Positions 3,399 through 6,378 of a stretch of 6,378 bases of DNA are shown one piece after another. Each line of letters begins with the position of its first letter. Position 1 is the first letter of the stretch. A program made the translations under genes and the position numbers. The stretch is from the NCBI GenBank assembly GCA_944325235.1, contig CALUZE010000077.1, positions 1 through 6,378 of the forward strand, read 5' to 3'. The DNA is from an uncultured Elusimicrobiales bacterium. Lineage in GTDB: Bacteria; Elusimicrobiota; Elusimicrobia; Elusimicrobiales; Elusimicrobiaceae. Below the pieces are notes generated by a model. That model was given only the letters and a program-made list of their open reading frames with translations. It was not told the origin of the DNA and searched no databases.

Positions 3399-6317
3399 TT
3401 GCCCGATAACGACAGCAACCATACACTGACGTATGACGGCCAAACAGTAGCCGGGGCCGAAGAGGTAATCGCCGGACACGGCCAACAAACGGCTGACGGC
3501 AACACGGTCATCATTACAAACAGCACCATTCAAAACAACAACAGCCCGCTGCATAATTCCCAAGTGGTCGGCGGCTGGGCCGTGTACGCAAGCGCCAACC
3601 AAAACCGTATTGAAATTACAGACTCCACCGTCAACCGCAATATTATTGCCGGTCAATCCACCTATGGTACGCAAGCCAACCAAAACATTGTCCAAATCAC
3701 TCAATCCAAGGTAAACGAAGGCGCCGCCTTGCAAGAAATGACTACTCTCTCTTCTTACCAGGCGGAGCACCGCTACGACGACCAAGGGAACGACACTTAT
3801 GTTCTTTCCAGCATGGCGTCCGATACGGTCAAAGCAGCCGGGGACCTCACGCCCGAGTCGTCTTTCTACACTACTTACGGGGGCATGGTGGCCAATGGGG
3901 AAGCCGCCGGGAACCAAATTATTGTATCGGGCAATAACAGCGTGATTGGCAACAACTTGATGGCGGCTTATTCTCCTTATTTGGAAGCTACCCACCTGCA
4001 CGATAATTCCATTACCGTAACGGACGCCCAAGTAACCGGCTTATTGGTGGGCGCCGGCAGCCTGGGAGCCAACTGGAACCCTTCTATCAAGGACCCGCTG
4101 ACGGTGGACAATAACAGCATTACGGTTTCTGCCTCCCAAATTAACGACGCTATCGGCGCATACGGCGGTTTAACCACCAACGGCAACCGCATTACCCTGG
4201 TCAACTCCTCTGCGGACAACTTATACGGCGTTTCGTTCGGGCAGGATATTTTTTATTCCGGTTCGCAACCCGCCACCATTGAAAATACCGCCAATAACAA
4301 CAGCGTCTTGCTGTACAATAATTCCTCCGCTTCGGGGAACATCTATGGGGCCCAAAGCCACAGTGTGCAGGCTTACGGCAACCAAGTGGTCTTAGCCGGC
4401 GGTTCCGTGGCCCAAGGCGATGTGTACGGGGCGCATGTTTCCAACGCCCGGGTGCAAACCAGCGATACTACCGTAGATTGGAACACCGTCCAAACCGCAG
4501 CGGAAAACAACACGCTTTCCATTTCCGGTTCTTCCGCTGGCAACAGTTCGGCCCATATAGCCGCCGCCAAAAACTTCAGCGGCTGGGCCAACTACAATAC
4601 GGTAGACATTACGGACTCCGAAGTAACCGCCGCCATCTTGGCCGGCGGCTGGGCCGAAAACGAACGCCAAACCCTTACAGCAGAAGGGCAGCAAAACTTT
4701 TCCATTGGGTACCAGGCAGACGGCAACACGGTTTCCGCCGCGGCCAGCCAATTAACCGGCGATGTTTACGGCGGATTAGTGTCCACCAAAGACGATATCA
4801 ACCCGGACGGTATCACAGACGACACGCTTTCTTCGGCCTCGTCTAATTTGGTGCACCTGGACTCTTCCACCCTTACCGGCAATGTATACGGCGGGAGCGC
4901 CCAAGGGGACTACACCACCGCCAATAACAACCGCGTTTGGCTGGCAAACACGCAAATCACGGGCAATGTATACGGCGCCCTGGCAGAAGGGGTTCACTCT
5001 TCCGCGTCCCAAAACGAAGTGATTTTGCAAAACACCACCGTTAGCGGGGACGTATACGCCTCCTCCGCCGAGCAAGGCGGAAATAATACCGTCACGCTTT
5101 CGGGCCAGAGCAGCGTTTTAGGCACCATTTACGGCGGGAACGGCGGGAACAATCAGCTGACGCTTTTAAACTTCCAAAGTGACCAGGCCTTAAGCCTGGA
5201 CGGGTTTGATAAGCCTTATATTATTTCTGGGGCGGATACGTCCGTCACCTTTGCCCAAAATGTGGCCCAAGGGGAAGTATATGTGCAAGGCATCAGCGAT
5301 GTAGACGGCCGCGTGATTATCCAAACACCGGACGAAAATTCCAATTTTTCGCTGCATGCCCCCAATTCGGGCGTTTACACCTATTCTTTAACGCCGCAGG
5401 CCCAAGCCAGCGGGCTTACCGGTTGGCTGTTGGCGGGGGGCTTTTCCGCCGAACGAGCCAAAACTTATGTTCAAACCAATATGGCTGCCCTGGCATTGGC
5501 CAATGCCGGGGATAATTTGCTGACTGATGCCGTCCATTCCGTCTGGCAAAGCGAGCAGGAAACCGGTTCGTTTATGCAAAGCAGCTACGAAAACGTAACA
5601 CACGAAACCGGAAGCAGTGTCGATTTGAACGCCACCACCGTATTAGGCGGCTTGTATGCCAAAACCGGCAACTGGTTGGGTGGTTTTTATGCCCGCTACG
5701 CCTATGGGGACTACCACACCTCCCCCGTCCGGGCGGAAAGCTATGCGTCCTCTTGGGCGGGTGGCGTGTTCGGTGCGTGGAACGGCGTGGAAAACCTGCA
5801 GCTGGGCGCCGATGCCCGCATCGGCTGGCAAAGCACCAGCTACGGCGGCTCGGAAGAAACGGGCGCTTCGTTTGATTATGAAAGCGTGTTTACTTCGCTG
5901 CAAGCTTCGGCCCAATATACTTTTTGGCAAGACCTGTCCGCCGAAGCACGCCTGCGCTGGACGCACCTGGAAGGGGAGCGCTTAACCGACAACCTGGGCG
6001 AAGCAATTTACTTGCACGGCAGCGACAGCCTGCTTGGCACGCTAGGCGTAACTTACACCCCGCACGCCTTGGCTTTTGGCGCGTTCACCCCGGATTTGCA
6101 AGCCCAGTGGCTGCACGAATTTAATGCCAAAGGTTCCGCCACTATCGAAGCGCACCGCGTGGACGGGCTTTCCCTGCGCGGCAGCACGGGGCGGGTAAGT
6201 TTGGGGCTTAGCTACCAGCGCCCCGAACAAGGCGTATTGGCGCGCCTGGCGGGATTTGTGCAAGGCGGGCAAATGGACGGCTGGGGTGTGAAATTGGACG
6301 CCGCCCTGCGCTTTTAA
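3339..6317 (+). CDS. Type V autotransporter with beta-helical passenger and C-terminal outer-membrane beta-barrel
   Basis: The product is 992 residues with classical autotransporter layout. Residues 1-20 form a signal peptide. The passenger runs from about 21 to 660 and is rich in Asn, Ser, Thr and Gly, poor in Lys, with no cysteine seen anywhere. It carries at least 17 degenerate rungs of the type N-N-x-V-x-hydrophobic with a later G-N-V-Y-G-G, as expected of a right-handed beta-helix. A passenger-end segment with YTYSL and GWLLAGG (about 657-702) and a helix (about 703-735) precede the barrel (about 757-992). The protein ends GVKLDAALRF, with alternating hydrophobic residues and a terminal Phe as recognised by the BAM complex. 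The barrel should translocate the passenger to the cell surface, suggesting an adhesin or surface-shield role. No protease or lipase catalytic motif and no RGD was found. The gene has its own promoter and terminator and is divergent from the ychF operon. Surface location is well supported, but the ligand and function are unknown. Confidence 0.93.
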   Translation: MKIHSALIASFLLWALPAGALPDNDSNHTLTYDGQTVAGAEEVIAGHGQQTADGNTVIITNSTIQNNNSPLHNSQVVGGWAVYASANQNRIEITDSTVNRNIIAGQSTYGTQANQNIVQITQSKVNEGAALQEMTTLSSYQAEHRYDDQGNDTYVLSSMASDTVKAAGDLTPESSFYTTYGGMVANGEAAGNQIIVSGNNSVIGNNLMAAYSPYLEATHLHDNSITVTDAQVTGLLVGAGSLGANWNPSIKDPLTVDNNSITVSASQINDAIGAYGGLTTNGNRITLVNSSADNLYGVSFGQDIFYSGSQPATIENTANNNSVLLYNNSSASGNIYGAQSHSVQAYGNQVVLAGGSVAQGDVYGAHVSNARVQTSDTTVDWNTVQTAAENNTLSISGSSAGNSSAHIAAAKNFSGWANYNTVDITDSEVTAAILAGGWAENERQTLTAEGQQNFSIGYQADGNTVSAAASQLTGDVYGGLVSTKDDINPDGITDDTLSSASSNLVHLDSSTLTGNVYGGSAQGDYTTANNNRVWLANTQITGNVYGALAEGVHSSASQNEVILQNTTVSGDVYASSAEQGGNNTVTLSGQSSVLGTIYGGNGGNNQLTLLNFQSDQALSLDGFDKPYIISGADTSVTFAQNVAQGEVYVQGISDVDGRVIIQTPDENSNFSLHAPNSGVYTYSLTPQAQASGLTGWLLAGGFSAERAKTYVQTNMAALALANAGDNLLTDAVHSVWQSEQETGSFMQSSYENVTHETGSSVDLNATTVLGGLYAKTGNWLGGFYARYAYGDYHTSPVRAESYASSWAGGVFGAWNGVENLQLGADARIGWQSTSYGGSEETGASFDYESVFTSLQASAQYTFWQDLSAEARLRWTHLEGERLTDNLGEAIYLHGSDSLLGTLGVTYTPHALAFGAFTPDLQAQWLHEFNAKGSATIEAHRVDGLSLRGSTGRVSLGLSYQRPEQGVLARLAGFVQGGQMDGWGVKLDAALRF
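3498..5165 (+). repeat. Degenerate beta-helix rungs of the passenger (residues 54-609)
   Basis: Rungs begin at about residues 54, 88, 115, 191, 222, 258, 282, 320, 347, 390, 419, 462, 502, 530, 559, 582 and 604. The consensus is G/N-N-x-V-x-I/L-x-x-S/T-x-V/L-x-G-x-V-Y-G-G/A, then a variable loop leading to the next Asn turn. Typical rungs are about 24-28 residues. Longer ones contain loop insertions after the YGG strand, at about 128-190, 366-389, 437-461 and 480-501. A GWA variant of the YGG strand occurs at 79-81, 415-417 and 437-439. The rungs are seen directly. The beta-helix fold is inferred from the family. Confidence 0.8.
4839..5078 (+). repeat. Three consecutive 28-residue (84-bp) rungs, the most regular part of the passenger
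   Basis: Residues 501-528, 529-556 and 557 onward align without gaps: N503/N531/N559, V505/V533/V561, L507/L535/L563, G514/G542/G570, V516/V544/V572, Y517/Y545/Y573 and A521/A549/A577. At the DNA level the 16-mer GGCAATGTATACGGCG occurs at 4878-4893 and again at 4962-4977, exactly 84 bases later. This suggests that the passenger grew by tandem duplication. Confidence 0.75.
5607..6314 (+). other. Autotransporter beta-barrel (translocator) domain, about residues 757-992
   Basis: The segment alternates amphipathic strands with aromatic girdle residues, for example LGGLYAKTGNWLGGFYARYAYGDY (769-792) and SSWAGGVFGAWNG (804-816). It also includes LQLGADARIGWQ (820-831) and RVSLGLSYQR (952-961). 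It ends in Phe with hydrophobic residues at alternate positions 984, 986, 988, 990 and 992. Length and strand content fit the roughly 12-stranded autotransporter barrel. The N-terminal boundary is approximate. The helix preceding it (about 703-735) would plug the pore. Confidence 0.85.
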
Positions 6318-6336
6318 TTTTTCATACGCCCTGCAA

Positions 6337-6369
6337 AAACGGCCCGCTAAACCGCGGGCCGTTTGTTTT
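6337..6369. terminator. Rho-independent terminator after the autotransporter gene, probably bidirectional
   Basis: A perfect 11-bp stem, AAACGGCCCGC (6337-6347) with GCGGGCCGTTT (6354-6364), encloses a six-base loop (TAAACC) and is followed by GTTTT. It starts 19 bases after the stop codon. The A run at 6335-6339 would supply the T run on the minus strand, so it could also end leftward transcription from a gene beyond the window. Confidence 0.9.
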
Positions 6370-6378
6370 AGTGCACAA

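Noticed and set aside
3375..4031. 218-codon open frame on the minus strand opposite the autotransporter
   Set aside because: The repeated rung codons on the plus strand create open antisense frames. There is no promoter, RBS or domain support.
4839..5078. Repeats considered as a CRISPR array or insertion sequence
   Set aside because: They lie in frame within one coding sequence, are degenerate at the DNA level and encode beta-helix rungs. There are no spacers and no terminal inverted repeats.

Overview
This window reads as chromosomal DNA from a Gram-negative bacterium of moderate GC content. The outer-membrane autotransporter on the right implies an outer membrane, and the three genes on the left are ordinary housekeeping genes. 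Nothing in the sequence fixes the phylum. A host-associated lineage is a guess from the autotransporter alone.

Left half, all on the minus strand and read from about 3150 towards 1: ychF (a YchF/OLA1-type P-loop NTPase), then a 23S rRNA (uracil-5-)-methyltransferase of the RlmD/RlmC (RumA/RumB) family, then the N-terminal 263 codons of a UvrD/PcrA/Rep superfamily 1 helicase that runs off the window at base 1. ychF and the methyltransferase overlap by 8 bases. The helicase follows after a 70-base gap that holds small hairpins but no convincing terminator, so the three genes are probably one operon (ribosome-associated NTPase, rRNA modification, DNA repair helicase). A consensus -10 box for the operon lies at 3186-3191 inside an 8-bp-arm inverted repeat.

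Centre, 3148-3338: a 191-base divergent intergenic region. It carries two outward-facing consensus -10 boxes, the AT-rich inverted repeat over the leftward promoter, and a strong GC-rich hairpin (3225-3257) between the two promoters.

Right half, plus strand, 3339-6317: one 992-codon type V (classical) autotransporter. It has a signal peptide, a passenger of about 640 residues built from at least 17 degenerate beta-helix rungs (N-N-x-V-x-hydrophobic, later G-N-V-Y-G-G), a linker helix and a C-terminal beta-barrel ending in phenylalanine. The protein appears to be cysteine-free. Several rungs carry long loop excursions, and two of these hold Asp/Asn-rich loops that resemble calcium-binding motifs. 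A perfect 11-bp-stem terminator follows the gene. No RNA genes, insertion sequences or CRISPR arrays were seen. The most unusual content is the passenger domain, which I could not assign to a named family of known function.
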